NCBI GenBank assembly: GCA_963169355.1
Contig: CAUJCR010000034.1
Span: forward strand, 1-64,000
Reading direction: 5' to 3'
DNA: 64,000 bases
DNA from: Bacteroidota bacterium
Lineage (GTDB): Bacteria; Bacteroidota; Bacteroidia; B-17B0; Aurantibacillaceae
Within the stretch, counting starts at the first letter, position 1; every line of letters starts with the position of its first letter. Positions 35,830 to 46,002 of the stretch are shown here, one piece after another. The notes below the pieces were generated by a model that saw only the letters and a program-made list of their open reading frames with translations, searched no databases and was not told the origin of the DNA. A program made the position numbers and the translations under genes.

Positions 35830-36933
35830 ATGTTGCAAAAATTACTCATACTATGTTTTGTGTTGATAGCGCCTCATATTGGTTTTTCGCAAAACAACAG
35901 CTTAGTTATATTTAGTGAAAATGGTATTCCGTTTTACATCACTGTAAATGGAGAGAAGATAAATAAACAAGCCGAAACAAATATTAAGGCAAGTGGATTA
36001 TCTAACGGATGGCAACACATCTACATCACCATTCCAGGGATTATAAAAGAGCCTACTCTTAAAGATTCTATCAATTTAGGTACTCAAGAACGATTTCAAA
36101 ATAAAGAATTTACATATATTCTAATTAAAAAAACAGATAAACTAGTTCTACAATTCAAATCAATTTCTGAACCATCAGGGCCACAAACACCACCAGTTCC
36201 AGAGGCACCAAAAGAAACAACGCCTATAATTGACAATAGTATTTACGGTAATGTATATCAAGCCGTAAAAAACAAACCTGTATTTTTTCAAAACTACAAC
36301 ATCGAAACTGAAACGTGTAACACGCCACTTAACGATAAAGATATCCAATACATTAAGAACTTAATTATAAAGGCTAATGATAAAGAAGCCTCACACCGAT
36401 ATATAACTGAAGTGATTAGCAAAAATTGCTACACCGTTAATCAACTAAACGAATTATTGCAACTAGAGCCAATAGATATGGATAGGCTTTATAACGCTAA
36501 AAACGCCTATTGGCATATAAGTGATTTGCAAAACATTAAAACTTTATTGTTCACTTTTAACTATCCAGCTATGAAAGAATCGTTTGAAAACTACATCTTC
36601 GAACAAGAGAACATAGCTAAACAAAAGCAATTAAATTGTTCAACACCCATCAATGAAACAAATTTTAATCAACTCTTTTCTAAATTAAAAAACTTAACCT
36701 ACGATAGCGATAAATTGAATGAAGCAAAAAAACAGTTGAGTAAGACTTGTTTATCTAGCTTGCAAATAAAAAAAATAAGTTCACTATTTACACATGATAG
36801 AGAAAAATTAGATTTTATAAAATATGCTGTCAATATCATAACCGACAAAGAAAACAAAGCAACACTTGCCGAAGAACTTCAATACCAAGGAAGCAAAGAA
36901 GAATTTTATAAACACATACACTATCAACCATGA
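35830..36933 (+). CDS. Secreted protein with two DUF4476 repeats
   Basis: The 367-residue product has a signal peptide (MLQKLLILCFVLIAPHIGFSQ), an N-terminal beta-rich domain ('LVIFSENGIPFYITVNGEKI'), a Pro-rich linker ('PQTPPVPEAPKETTP'), and two helical repeats of about 95 residues. The repeats begin 'CNTPLNDKDIQYIKNLI' and 'CSTPINETNFNQLFSKL' and each carries the 'CxTxxQxxxLxxLF' pattern of DUF4476, a family restricted mainly to Bacteroidota. No function is established. It leads a plus-strand series; the DUF423 gene overlaps its stop by four bases. Confidence 0.85.
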   Translation: MLQKLLILCFVLIAPHIGFSQNNSLVIFSENGIPFYITVNGEKINKQAETNIKASGLSNGWQHIYITIPGIIKEPTLKDSINLGTQERFQNKEFTYILIKKTDKLVLQFKSISEPSGPQTPPVPEAPKETTPIIDNSIYGNVYQAVKNKPVFFQNYNIETETCNTPLNDKDIQYIKNLIIKANDKEASHRYITEVISKNCYTVNQLNELLQLEPIDMDRLYNAKNAYWHISDLQNIKTLLFTFNYPAMKESFENYIFEQENIAKQKQLNCSTPINETNFNQLFSKLKNLTYDSDKLNEAKKQLSKTCLSSLQIKKISSLFTHDREKLDFIKYAVNIITDKENKATLAEELQYQGSKEEFYKHIHYQP

Positions 36934-37337
36934 ATCAAAAAAAATTAATTACCATTGGATTACTTGGCGCTATATCTGTAGCACTAGGCGCATTAGGCGC
37001 ACATTTTTTAAAAAGCAAAATGGCAACGGGTTTAATAACCATCGACCAATTAAATGGTTTTGATACTGCCGCTAGGTATCAAATGTATCATGCTTTAGCC
37101 ATGCTAGCCACTTTTTTAATCTCCAAACATACGCCTCATCGTTTTTTAAATTGGGCATTTAATTGTTTTTTTATAGGCATAATACTTTTTTCGGGCTCAT
37201 TGTATTTTCTTTGCACTAAAAGTTTATTAGGAATGGAATGGCTAAGTTTTCTAGGACCTATCACGCCTTTAGGAGGTTTATTCTTTATAGCTGGCTGGTT
37301 GCTATTAGTTGCAATAGGATTAAACAAACAGAAATAA
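36930..37337 (+). CDS. DUF423 small membrane protein
   Basis: The 135-residue product has four hydrophobic segments, beginning 'LITIGLLGAISVALGALGAH' (the 'GALGAH' is a family mark), then 'RYQMYHALAMLATFLI', 'IGIILFSGSLYFLC' and 'GPITPLGGLFFIAGWLLL'. This pattern is DUF423, an integral membrane family of unknown role. ATGA overlap with the DUF4476 gene indicates translational coupling. Confidence 0.9.
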   Translation: MNQKKLITIGLLGAISVALGALGAHFLKSKMATGLITIDQLNGFDTAARYQMYHALAMLATFLISKHTPHRFLNWAFNCFFIGIILFSGSLYFLCTKSLLGMEWLSFLGPITPLGGLFFIAGWLLLVAIGLNKQK

Positions 37338-37341
37338 AGGC

Positions 37342-38604
37342 TTGAATCGAAAGGTAAACATACTACTTGCTTTTATCTTTGTTTATGGCGCATTATGTTT
37401 TATTTCATTAAATCGTCATTCACACGCTAAAATACACACTTATCATTCCGAAATATGGGCTGATAAAGCTGGGTATAACGTTTACCTTCCTGCTACTTTT
37501 ATTTATCATTTTCAAACAGAATCTTTACCTAAACACATTGATTCATTAACAGGATATGGTTTTACTATTGATAGTACAAATCAAAAAATAATAACCAAAT
37601 ATCCTTATGGTGTTGCTCTCATGCAAAGTCCGTTTTGGTTAATTGCACACTTGCTATCTACCGAAAAAGATGGCTTTTCAGTTCTTTATCAAAAATCAAT
37701 AGACTTTGCAGGTAGTTTTTATTTATGCTTGGGTATATTTATGTTATTTTTTCTTATAAAACAATACAGTACTCGCAACTATGCCATTTTATTGTCCATT
37801 TTACTCACTACCAGCACAGGCATATTTTATTATGGTATCTTTGAAACAGGTATGTCGCATATATATTCATTTTGTGTATTAAGTGCCTTAGTATATTTAT
37901 TATTCCAAACAAAAACTCAAGCCACTTTTTACAACCTACTCTTTTTAGGGTTACTTTCTAGTTTATACATCATTATACGCCCCATAAACATTGTATTTTT
38001 AATCGTCCTTTTTGCTTTTGTACTCTTTCATAATAAATCGGCTATTTTAAATTTTAATACTTTCAAGCAACTAAAAACAATTCATTACATCATTATAATA
38101 AGTATATGTTTAATACTTATCATTCCTCAATTAGCTTATTATAAATATGCTTTTAACTCTTATTTAACTAACTCTTATTCCAACGAATCATTTGTAAAAC
38201 CTACTCTTCGGCGTATTACTCAATTATTATTTTCGCCACACAATGGTTTATTTATCTATTATCCTATTGGTATTTTTTTGCTTATTTACGCATTCATTCA
38301 ACAACATTATTCACGTTTTTTATTATTAAGTTTAGCTTGTGTTTATGTCATTCTTTATAGTTCTTGGTGGAGTTTATCACTTGGTTGCGGTTTTGGGCAT
38401 CGCGCTTTTAACGATATTGCCATTTTATTTTTCATTCCACTCTTTATGAATACGCCTTCACTAAAAAAATCGGTTATTTTAATCATTGGAATTTTAGCTT
38501 TTATCAATCTAAAATTCATTTTTAGTTACGATGGTTGCCTGTTCTCCTCTGAAAATGGGAGTTTCACCGAATATTTCCATATCCTTTTTGGAGAATTTAA
38601 GTAA
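37342..38604 (+). CDS. Polytopic membrane protein, possibly glycosyltransferase-like
   Basis: The 420-residue product has about ten hydrophobic segments and a soluble N-terminal loop ('HSHAKIHTYHSEIWADKAGYNVYLPATF'). The architecture (N-terminal helix, large first loop, then many helices) is like integral membrane GT-C-type enzymes or their relatives, but I see no decisive motif, so the function is open. The only nearby start in frame is a TTG (M1-NRKVNILLAF), four bases behind the DUF423 stop. It seems to belong to the same operon. Confidence 0.7.
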   Translation: MNRKVNILLAFIFVYGALCFISLNRHSHAKIHTYHSEIWADKAGYNVYLPATFIYHFQTESLPKHIDSLTGYGFTIDSTNQKIITKYPYGVALMQSPFWLIAHLLSTEKDGFSVLYQKSIDFAGSFYLCLGIFMLFFLIKQYSTRNYAILLSILLTTSTGIFYYGIFETGMSHIYSFCVLSALVYLLFQTKTQATFYNLLFLGLLSSLYIIIRPINIVFLIVLFAFVLFHNKSAILNFNTFKQLKTIHYIIIISICLILIIPQLAYYKYAFNSYLTNSYSNESFVKPTLRRITQLLFSPHNGLFIYYPIGIFLLIYAFIQQHYSRFLLLSLACVYVILYSSWWSLSLGCGFGHRAFNDIAILFFIPLFMNTPSLKKSVILIIGILAFINLKFIFSYDGCLFSSENGSFTEYFHILFGEFK

Positions 38605-38658
38605 ATTTCTTTTAACAAGTCATTTTTGTATATTTAGGCAATTAAAATAGTACCTATT

Positions 38659-41600
38659 ATGAATTTAAGATATTATGTTTTAATCGCATCGTTATTTTTT
38701 AGCTTACAAATTTTTTCTCAAAAAGGTAAAAATTTAGCTTTAGTGGTAAATGCAGCAAACACAAAAATTAATGAATTTACGTCACTTACTTCCAATGCAA
38801 GTGCAGGTTCCACAATATTAAGTGTAACATCAAGTAGCTTAAATACAAATAGTCGTTTTACATCAACACTTACTCCAGGAGATTTAGTAATGGTTATACA
38901 AATGCAAGGTGCCTTAATTAAATTAAGTCCAGTTCCCATTTGGGCACCTGATAGCACCTATGGAAATATTTACAACTATCAAACCTGTGGAAATTATGAA
39001 TTTGCACAAGTAAAATCTATTATATCAGGCACACAAATTGAACTAGATTGTGGTTTAACTTATAATTATTCAAGTAGTGGAAGAACACAAGTAGTACGAG
39101 TTCCAAGATATAGTGCGCTTACCATAAATAGTGGCGGTGTATTAACCACAGATGCTTGGAATGGAAGCATTGGCGGTATTTTAGTAGCCGAAGTTGATGG
39201 CAACACAACAATAAGTGGAGGTGGAAGCATTAACGTAAATGGTTTAGGATTTAGAGGTGGCGTAGCTGCAGGAAATGGCGGTTCGGGAAATAGTAACTTT
39301 GCAACTCTTAGCAACAATAATGGAGCTGCTAAAGGCGAAGGAATTGGGAGTGATAGAATTACAGGAACAGGTCATGACACCTTAGGATTATATTGCAAAG
39401 GCGCACCAGGCAATGGTGGTGGTGGGGGAAATGCAAATAACTGTGCTGGTGGTGGCGGTGGAAACGGAGGAAATATTTCTAACTATAACGGATATGGAAT
39501 TCCCACTGCAGGTTATACTGCCATCTGGAATTTAGAATGGCCAGGTAGAGCAAGTGTAACTTCGAGTGGCGGCGGAAAAGGTGGTTACGGTACAGCTACA
39601 ACTACTACACCAAACGTAAATTCTGTTGGTCCAAACAATACCGCTTGGGGAAGTTTTAAACGCCCTAACTATGGGGGCTTTGGTGGTCGTCCGCTTGACT
39701 ACTCTACTGGTAAAATTTTTATGGGAGGCGGTGGTGGTGCTGGTCACATGTCTAACGGGCAATCTAATGGAACTAATGCTTGTTCAGGAGGAAACGGCGG
39801 AGGTATTGTTTATCTATTGAATTACGGTACTATTTCAGGAAATGGTACTATTAATGCTAATGGGAACAATGGAAACAATGCGTTTGGTTCACCTACTTTT
39901 TCTTACCCTTCACAAGGAATTGATGGTGCTGGTGGTGCTGGAGCAGGTGGAACTATTATTTTAAAATCAAACGGAACTATTTCGGGGATCACAGCCAATG
40001 CCATTGGTGGTAACGGAGGTAATCAAGTAAAATCAGGTACATCCAGCTCTGAATCGCAAGGTCCTGGAGGTGGTGGAAGTGGAGGGTATATTTCAGGGAA
40101 TGGAAGTGTATTTACACAAAATGTTACTGGTGGTAGTAACGGAACAACAAATGCAAGTAATTTATCGTCCACTTTTCCAATGAATGGCGCTACTTCTGGT
40201 GATGTAGGAACGAATAATCAAATCATAAATCCTTCTTTTACATTAACAACTTCTGCTAACCAAACAATTTGCGCTAATCAATCGGTAAGTTTAACAGCTA
40301 CCTCTAACAACGGTAGCGCAACCATACAATGGTTTAATAATGCTGCTGGTGGAAATGCAATTAGCACAGGTACAACTTATGTAACAACTTATACGGCTAC
40401 TGGTACATATACTGTATATGCTGGTTCATGCCCTGGTATTTACAGGCTTCCTATCATTATTACCGTTACACCAGGTGCAAGTATAACAGTGAACAGTGCC
40501 ACTATTTGTGCTGGCCAAAGTGTTGTACTTACAGCAAGCGGAGCAACTACTTATACGTGGAATACAGGAGCCACAACAGCTTCTATATCGGTATCACCTA
40601 CTGTTGCTACCGTATATACTGTAAACGGAACTCAAGGTTCTTGTTCGGGAGTTCAAACTTCTACGGTAAATGTCAATTCATCTACCGTTGTAAACGTAGC
40701 AAATGCAAATATCTGCTCAGGGAATTCAGCTACATTAACAGCGAGTGGCGCCACCAATTATACTTGGATGCCAGGCGGACAAACAACTACAAGTATTGTA
40801 GTGAGCCCTACTATTAATACAACTTATACCATCACTGGTTCTACGGGTGCCTGTAGTGGAACTACAACTGCAAACGTTAATGTTAGCTCTACACCAACAT
40901 TAACGGCAAATTCACAAACAATTTGTGCTGGTCAGGTTGCAACATTTACAGTAAGTGGAGCAAGCACTTACACTTGGATGCCAGGCAATATAACTGGCAG
41001 CACCTACACAACAAGTCCTTCAAGTTCAGGAACTATTTCAATACTTGGCGCAAATGGTTCTTGTACAACCCAAGTTACTAGATCAATTACAGTTACACCA
41101 AATCCAACAGTTGCTGTAAGTAATCAAACAATTTGTTCATCGCAAAACGCTATCATAACAGCAAGTGGTGCTAATACTTATTCATGGAGTACAGGAGCAA
41201 CAACCTCAAGTATTTCTGTTTCACCAACTACAACTACTGTATATACAGTTACTGGTACAAGCAGTTCTTGTTCAGATATAAAAACGGTAACTATAACGGT
41301 AACTTCACAACCAACAGTCAATGTAAACAACGCCTCTATTTGTTCGGGTAATTCTACTATTTTAACGGCAAGTGGTGCAACTAATTATACTTGGATGCCA
41401 GGCGGACAAACAACATCTACCATATCTGTAAGTCCTAGCAACACTACTACATACACCATTACAGGAGCAACTGGTACATGTACAAACTCTACCACATCTA
41501 CAGTTAGTGTTACTCCTACTCCTACTTTGGTAGCAAGTTCAAGTACTATTTGTGCTGGACAAACAGCTACTCTATCAGCAAGTGGCGCAACTAATTATAC

Positions 41601-43737
41601 TTGGACACCTGGAAATACCAACGGAAGCACATACACCATTGCGCCAAGTTCTAATACCGTGGTTACTGTGTTAGGTGCCAATGGTACTTGTACAACACAA
41701 ACAACTATATCGGTTACTATTGGCTCAGGAATTTCAATTGCGGTAAATAATGCTACAATTTGTACAGGCCAAACAGCTACACTAACCGCAAGCGGAGCAA
41801 CTAATTATACTTGGAGCACTGGTTCAACTTCTAATAGTATTACTGACAACCCTACCAACACAACCACTTATACAGTGAGTGGAAATAACGGTGGCTGCTC
41901 AGGTGTAAATACAGCAACCATATTTGTTAATGCTATTCCAACCTTAACAGCCAATGCAACAGCCAACATTTGTAGTGGCGAAACGGCTACTCTATCAGTT
42001 AGTGGCGCTTCAACCTACACGTGGTCTAACGGAAATACGAGTTCAACACAAACTGTTAACCCAACCACTAATACTGTTTATACTGTAAGCGGTACAAGTA
42101 GTGCAGGTTGTTTAAATTCAAGTTTAACAACTGTTACCGTAAATGTAACTTCAACTCCTACTTTGGTGGCAAGTTCAAGTACTATTTGTGCTGGACAAAC
42201 AGCTACTTTAACAGTAATTGGCGCAACTAATTATACTTGGACACCTGGAAATACCAACGGAACTACATATACCATTGCGCCAAGTTCTAACACCGTGGTT
42301 ACTATATTGGGTGCCAATGGTACTTGTACAACACAAACAACTTTATCGGTTACTATTGGCTCAGGAATTTCAATTGCTGTAAATAATGCTACTATCTGTA
42401 CAGGACAAACTGCAACACTAACAGCAAGTGGAGCAACCAGTTATACATGGAGTAACAATTCAAATTCTAGTTCAATTTCTGATAACCCAAGCAGCACCAC
42501 TGTATATACAGTATCTGGAAATAATGGCTCGTGCGCAGGCGTTTCAACGGCTACTATTTTTGTAAATCCAGTACCTACACTTACAGCAAGCGCAAGTAAT
42601 ATTTGTAGCGGAGGTACTGCAACTTTAAATGTTAGTGGAGCAAATACCTACACGTGGTCTAATGGAAATAGTAGTTCCACACAAACCGTAAATCCAAATG
42701 CAACCACCGTTTATACCGTAACAGGAACAAACACCTTTGGTTGCAATAATATAGGTATTACCACAGTTACTGTAAATGTAGCTACTACACCTACGCTCTC
42801 TGTCAACTCTACATCGGTGTGTAACGGACAAACTGTTACATTAACAGCATCAGGCGCTACAAGCTACACTTGGAACACTGGAGAAAACACTAGCACCATA
42901 AACGTTAGCCCTACTAATACTAGTACATTCTCGGTTATTGGCGATAATTCAGGTTGCCTATCATCAGCTGTAACAAGCACTGTTATTGTTGATCCTACTA
43001 CACTTAGCACATTTACTAACGCATACAATAGTTGTCCTAATCAATCAGTAACCATTCAAGCTACTGGTTCAAATAGCACTACCACAACTTATACTTGGAG
43101 TAACGGTAGCAATGCGTTTTCTCAAACAGTTTCGCCAAGCACTACAAGTACTTTTACCGTAATTGGAACTTCATTAAGTGGATGTCCAGCATTATCGGGT
43201 ACAGTTACAGTCAATGTTAATGCTATTTCTGCTGATTTCACAGGTATTACAACTACAACACTAACTGTTGGCGAGACCTTAAATTTAACCGATGCAAGTA
43301 CCAATGCTAATAATATAAGTTGGCAATACTGCGGAGGCACATCTACATCAAGCGTTATTACAATTCCATTAAGCGATACTGGAACATGCTGTATAAAATT
43401 AGTAGCAACAAATACCTCTTGTAGCGATAGCATTACTAGATGTGTTACTGTTATTAAAGAAATGACGATTACTATACCAAATGTATTTACACCTAATGGA
43501 GATGGAGTGAATGAAGTATTTAAAATAACTAGCAATGGCTTAAAATCACTTCATTGTGCAATTTATGATAGATGGGGTTTAAAACTATATGAATGGGATG
43601 GCGTAAATGGTTATTGGGACGGAAATACTAAAACGGGCCCAGCGCCAGATGGCACTTATTTTTACATCATCACTTATTCGGATTACTTAGATAAAACAAC
43701 AACTGAAAAAGGTTTCTTAAATTTGTTCCAAAAATAA
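38659..43737 (+). CDS. Giant secreted repeat protein with glycine-rich region and T9SS type B sorting domain
   Basis: The 1692-residue product has a signal peptide (MNLRYYVLIASLFFSLQIFS) and a beta-helix-like N-terminal region. A Gly/Asn-rich stretch (roughly 160-480, 'GNGGGGGNANNCAGG' type) follows, then about 14 modules of some 70 residues of the 'ICAGQTATLTASGATNYTW' type, and a C-terminal type B sorting domain ('IPNVFTPNGDGVNEVFKI', 'IYDRWGLKLYEWDG', 'PAPDGTYFYIITY'). Type B proteins are exported by T9SS and are often linked to gliding or surface adhesion. A recent 636-base duplication lies within it. Its role is probably adhesive or structural. Confidence 0.93.
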   Translation: MNLRYYVLIASLFFSLQIFSQKGKNLALVVNAANTKINEFTSLTSNASAGSTILSVTSSSLNTNSRFTSTLTPGDLVMVIQMQGALIKLSPVPIWAPDSTYGNIYNYQTCGNYEFAQVKSIISGTQIELDCGLTYNYSSSGRTQVVRVPRYSALTINSGGVLTTDAWNGSIGGILVAEVDGNTTISGGGSINVNGLGFRGGVAAGNGGSGNSNFATLSNNNGAAKGEGIGSDRITGTGHDTLGLYCKGAPGNGGGGGNANNCAGGGGGNGGNISNYNGYGIPTAGYTAIWNLEWPGRASVTSSGGGKGGYGTATTTTPNVNSVGPNNTAWGSFKRPNYGGFGGRPLDYSTGKIFMGGGGGAGHMSNGQSNGTNACSGGNGGGIVYLLNYGTISGNGTINANGNNGNNAFGSPTFSYPSQGIDGAGGAGAGGTIILKSNGTISGITANAIGGNGGNQVKSGTSSSESQGPGGGGSGGYISGNGSVFTQNVTGGSNGTTNASNLSSTFPMNGATSGDVGTNNQIINPSFTLTTSANQTICANQSVSLTATSNNGSATIQWFNNAAGGNAISTGTTYVTTYTATGTYTVYAGSCPGIYRLPIIITVTPGASITVNSATICAGQSVVLTASGATTYTWNTGATTASISVSPTVATVYTVNGTQGSCSGVQTSTVNVNSSTVVNVANANICSGNSATLTASGATNYTWMPGGQTTTSIVVSPTINTTYTITGSTGACSGTTTANVNVSSTPTLTANSQTICAGQVATFTVSGASTYTWMPGNITGSTYTTSPSSSGTISILGANGSCTTQVTRSITVTPNPTVAVSNQTICSSQNAIITASGANTYSWSTGATTSSISVSPTTTTVYTVTGTSSSCSDIKTVTITVTSQPTVNVNNASICSGNSTILTASGATNYTWMPGGQTTSTISVSPSNTTTYTITGATGTCTNSTTSTVSVTPTPTLVASSSTICAGQTATLSASGATNYTWTPGNTNGSTYTIAPSSNTVVTVLGANGTCTTQTTISVTIGSGISIAVNNATICTGQTATLTASGATNYTWSTGSTSNSITDNPTNTTTYTVSGNNGGCSGVNTATIFVNAIPTLTANATANICSGETATLSVSGASTYTWSNGNTSSTQTVNPTTNTVYTVSGTSSAGCLNSSLTTVTVNVTSTPTLVASSSTICAGQTATLTVIGATNYTWTPGNTNGTTYTIAPSSNTVVTILGANGTCTTQTTLSVTIGSGISIAVNNATICTGQTATLTASGATSYTWSNNSNSSSISDNPSSTTVYTVSGNNGSCAGVSTATIFVNPVPTLTASASNICSGGTATLNVSGANTYTWSNGNSSSTQTVNPNATTVYTVTGTNTFGCNNIGITTVTVNVATTPTLSVNSTSVCNGQTVTLTASGATSYTWNTGENTSTINVSPTNTSTFSVIGDNSGCLSSAVTSTVIVDPTTLSTFTNAYNSCPNQSVTIQATGSNSTTTTYTWSNGSNAFSQTVSPSTTSTFTVIGTSLSGCPALSGTVTVNVNAISADFTGITTTTLTVGETLNLTDASTNANNISWQYCGGTSTSSVITIPLSDTGTCCIKLVATNTSCSDSITRCVTVIKEMTITIPNVFTPNGDGVNEVFKITSNGLKSLHCAIYDRWGLKLYEWDGVNGYWDGNTKTGPAPDGTYFYIITYSDYLDKTTTEKGFLNLFQK
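41521..42792 (+). repeat. Two tandem copies of a 636-bp block in the adhesin gene
   Basis: The block 41521-42156 is repeated as 42157-42792. Two landmarks give the same offset: CCTACTTTGG at 41521 and 42157, and GGCTCAGGA at 41722 and 42358. The block encodes three repeat modules (212 residues), and the two copies differ by scattered changes. Confidence 0.85.
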
Positions 43738-43749
43738 TTTAGAACTATA

Positions 43750-44646
43750 ATGAATGAATTTAGAGAAGAGTTACTTATTAAACTTTCTATTCCGATTTAT
43801 GCCTTAGTTATTGGTATTGAAATACTCTATAGTTGGTGGCATCATAAAAAATATTATTCTACAAAAGGCATCTTAGCCAATTTATACCTCTCTGCCTTAA
43901 ATTTCACTTTAGATATTTTAGTGAGAGGTTTATGCTTATTTATACTTGGTTTTTTTTACCAATTCAAATTAATAGAAATTAATAAAGAAGTACACCCCTT
44001 TTTATATTGGAGTGTTTTATTAATTGCACAAGACTTTATGTTTTACTGGCTACATCGCATAGATCACTATTGCCGATTGTTTTGGGCCGTACATGTTACA
44101 CATCATTCTTCCGAAGAGTTTAATCTTACCGTAGGTTTTCGTTCATCTGTATTTCAGCCATTATATCGTTTTATTTATTTTATTCCGTTATCACTTTTAG
44201 GTTTCGACCCATTAGATGTGATGTTTATTTATGCAGCTACACAAATTTATGGCATCTTAATACATACCAAAACAGTAGGTAAATTAGGATTTTTAGAGTG
44301 GTTTTTATCAACTCCTTCTCATCATCGGGTGCATCATGCTAGTAATATAAAATACCTTGATAAAAACATGGGCATGGTATTTATTATTTGGGACAGACTA
44401 TTTGGTACATTTGAAGAAGAGAATGAAGAAGTTACTTATGGATTAACTTCCAATATAAAAACATATAACCCAATTACCCTTGTGTTTCACGAATGGCAAG
44501 CCATTTGGAATGATTTAAAAAAACCATCATCATTTAAAGATAAGTTCATGTATATTTTTGGTCCTCCAGGTTGGAGTCATGATGGTAGTAAAAAAACCTC
44601 TACGCAATTAAGACGAGAGTTGGCTTTAAAAAGAATTAAACCTTAA
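43750..44646 (+). CDS. Sterol desaturase/AGMO-like membrane hydroxylase
   Basis: The 298-residue product has four or five hydrophobic segments and the di-iron histidine motifs of the fatty acid hydroxylase superfamily: 'HRIDH' (102-106), 'HVTHHSSEEFNLTVG' (from 115) and 'HHRVHH' (191-196). 'HHSSEEFN' is particularly like alkylglycerol monooxygenase and related bacterial proteins. It is likely to hydroxylate or desaturate a lipid at the inner membrane; the substrate is unknown. It starts 12 bases after the giant repeat gene's stop. Confidence 0.88.
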   Translation: MNEFREELLIKLSIPIYALVIGIEILYSWWHHKKYYSTKGILANLYLSALNFTLDILVRGLCLFILGFFYQFKLIEINKEVHPFLYWSVLLIAQDFMFYWLHRIDHYCRLFWAVHVTHHSSEEFNLTVGFRSSVFQPLYRFIYFIPLSLLGFDPLDVMFIYAATQIYGILIHTKTVGKLGFLEWFLSTPSHHRVHHASNIKYLDKNMGMVFIIWDRLFGTFEEENEEVTYGLTSNIKTYNPITLVFHEWQAIWNDLKKPSSFKDKFMYIFGPPGWSHDGSKKTSTQLRRELALKRIKP

Positions 44647-44658
44647 TCATTTTATGAT

Positions 44659-45990
44659 ATGCCTAATATTGTAACTGTTTTCAAAAAAATTACCGACTTT
44701 ATTAATAACAAGTTGTGGAGGCTTCGCTTAGACAAGCTGGAAAAGAAACAAGGTTTTTTATTAAAACAGTTACGCATTTTTATTTTAGCAATTAAAGGAT
44801 TTAATGAAGATAAATGTTTACTTAAAGCCTCTGCCCTCACTTATTATTCATTGTTTTCTATAGTACCAGTTATTGCTTTAGCATTTGCTATTGCCAAAGG
44901 ATTTGGCTACCAAGAAGAAATGAAAAAACAAATTCTTTTAAAATTTGATGACCAACAAGCCATATTATTACAAGCTTTTGAATATGCCGATAAAATGTTA
45001 GCCAATACGCATGGAGGTTTAATAGCAGGTATTGGTGTTGTACTCTTGCTGTGGTCGATTATGAAACTGCTTGGTAATATTGAAAATAGTTTCAACGAGA
45101 TTTGGGAAATTCATAAAGACCGTTCGTTGGTTAGAAAAATTACAGATTATATGTCTATTATGTTACTAGCGCCCATTGTATTTATCTTATCTGGAACAAT
45201 TACCGTAGGCTTAAAAACAAGTGTGGAAGCTGTTACCTCTGATTTATATTATTTTAGTCCCATTACAACAACTTTCTTTCATATCCTTGCCTTTACGCTT
45301 ATCTGGGCTATTTTTGTTTTTATTTATATTGCATTACCAAATACCAAAGTAACCTTCCTAGCAGCTGGAAAAGCAGCATTGGTAGCTGCAGGATTATTTG
45401 AATTATTACAATGGGCTTATGTTGCTTCGCAAGTAGGCGTTGCACAATACAATGCTATTTATGGTAGTTTTGCTGCCTTACCTTTATTTTTAATTTGGTT
45501 ACAATATTCGTGGTATATTGTCTTATTTGGTTCAGAGCTAGCTTTTGCAAATCAAAATGTAGAACATTATGAATTAGAAAATGATATTGTAAACATCAGT
45601 CATCGTTATAAAAGCGTTATTGCACTAATGATTGCCAATTGTGTGGTGAAAAATTTTAACGAAGGCAAAGAAGCATTAACTTCAAAAGAAATTGCCACTC
45701 GACTAGATTTACCAATACGATTAGCTAGAACTATTATAAATGAATTTATAGAAGTAGGAATTTTTAACGAGGTAAAGATGTCAAATGATAAAGAAACAGG
45801 ATACCAACCAGGTATTTCTGATACTAAACTTACGGTAAAATTTATTATTGATAAATTAGACGAAAAAGGCGTGAATAATTTACCAATTGGTGATTCTAAC
45901 GAGTTAGCAACCGTTAATCGTTTAATGAAAGACTTAGACGATGTATTAAACAACAATAAAGGAAATACATTGGTAAAAGACCTTGTTTAA
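44659..45990 (+). CDS. YihY/BrkB-family membrane protein with C-terminal winged-helix-like domain
   Basis: The 443-residue product contains the six-helix YihY/BrkB core: 'KCLLKASALTYYSLFSIVPV', 'GVVLLLWSIMKLLGNIENSFNEIW', and 'QYNAIYGSFAALPLFLIWLQYSW'. About 140 residues follow that look like a winged helix ('EALTSKEIATRLDLPIRLARTIINEF') and a coiled acidic tail. The family was once called RNase BN but is now seen as a membrane protein of unclear function. It lies twelve bases behind the hydroxylase gene. Confidence 0.88.
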   Translation: MPNIVTVFKKITDFINNKLWRLRLDKLEKKQGFLLKQLRIFILAIKGFNEDKCLLKASALTYYSLFSIVPVIALAFAIAKGFGYQEEMKKQILLKFDDQQAILLQAFEYADKMLANTHGGLIAGIGVVLLLWSIMKLLGNIENSFNEIWEIHKDRSLVRKITDYMSIMLLAPIVFILSGTITVGLKTSVEAVTSDLYYFSPITTTFFHILAFTLIWAIFVFIYIALPNTKVTFLAAGKAALVAAGLFELLQWAYVASQVGVAQYNAIYGSFAALPLFLIWLQYSWYIVLFGSELAFANQNVEHYELENDIVNISHRYKSVIALMIANCVVKNFNEGKEALTSKEIATRLDLPIRLARTIINEFIEVGIFNEVKMSNDKETGYQPGISDTKLTVKFIIDKLDEKGVNNLPIGDSNELATVNRLMKDLDDVLNNNKGNTLVKDLV

Positions 45991-46002
45991 ACCATTCATC
46001 TC

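Noticed and set aside
40428-40817. Alternative-frame reading of the adhesin repeats (129 codons)
   Set aside because: It overlaps the 1692-residue protein in another frame and is Cys/Tyr-rich in the way that frameshifted repeat DNA is. The main frame has clear domains.
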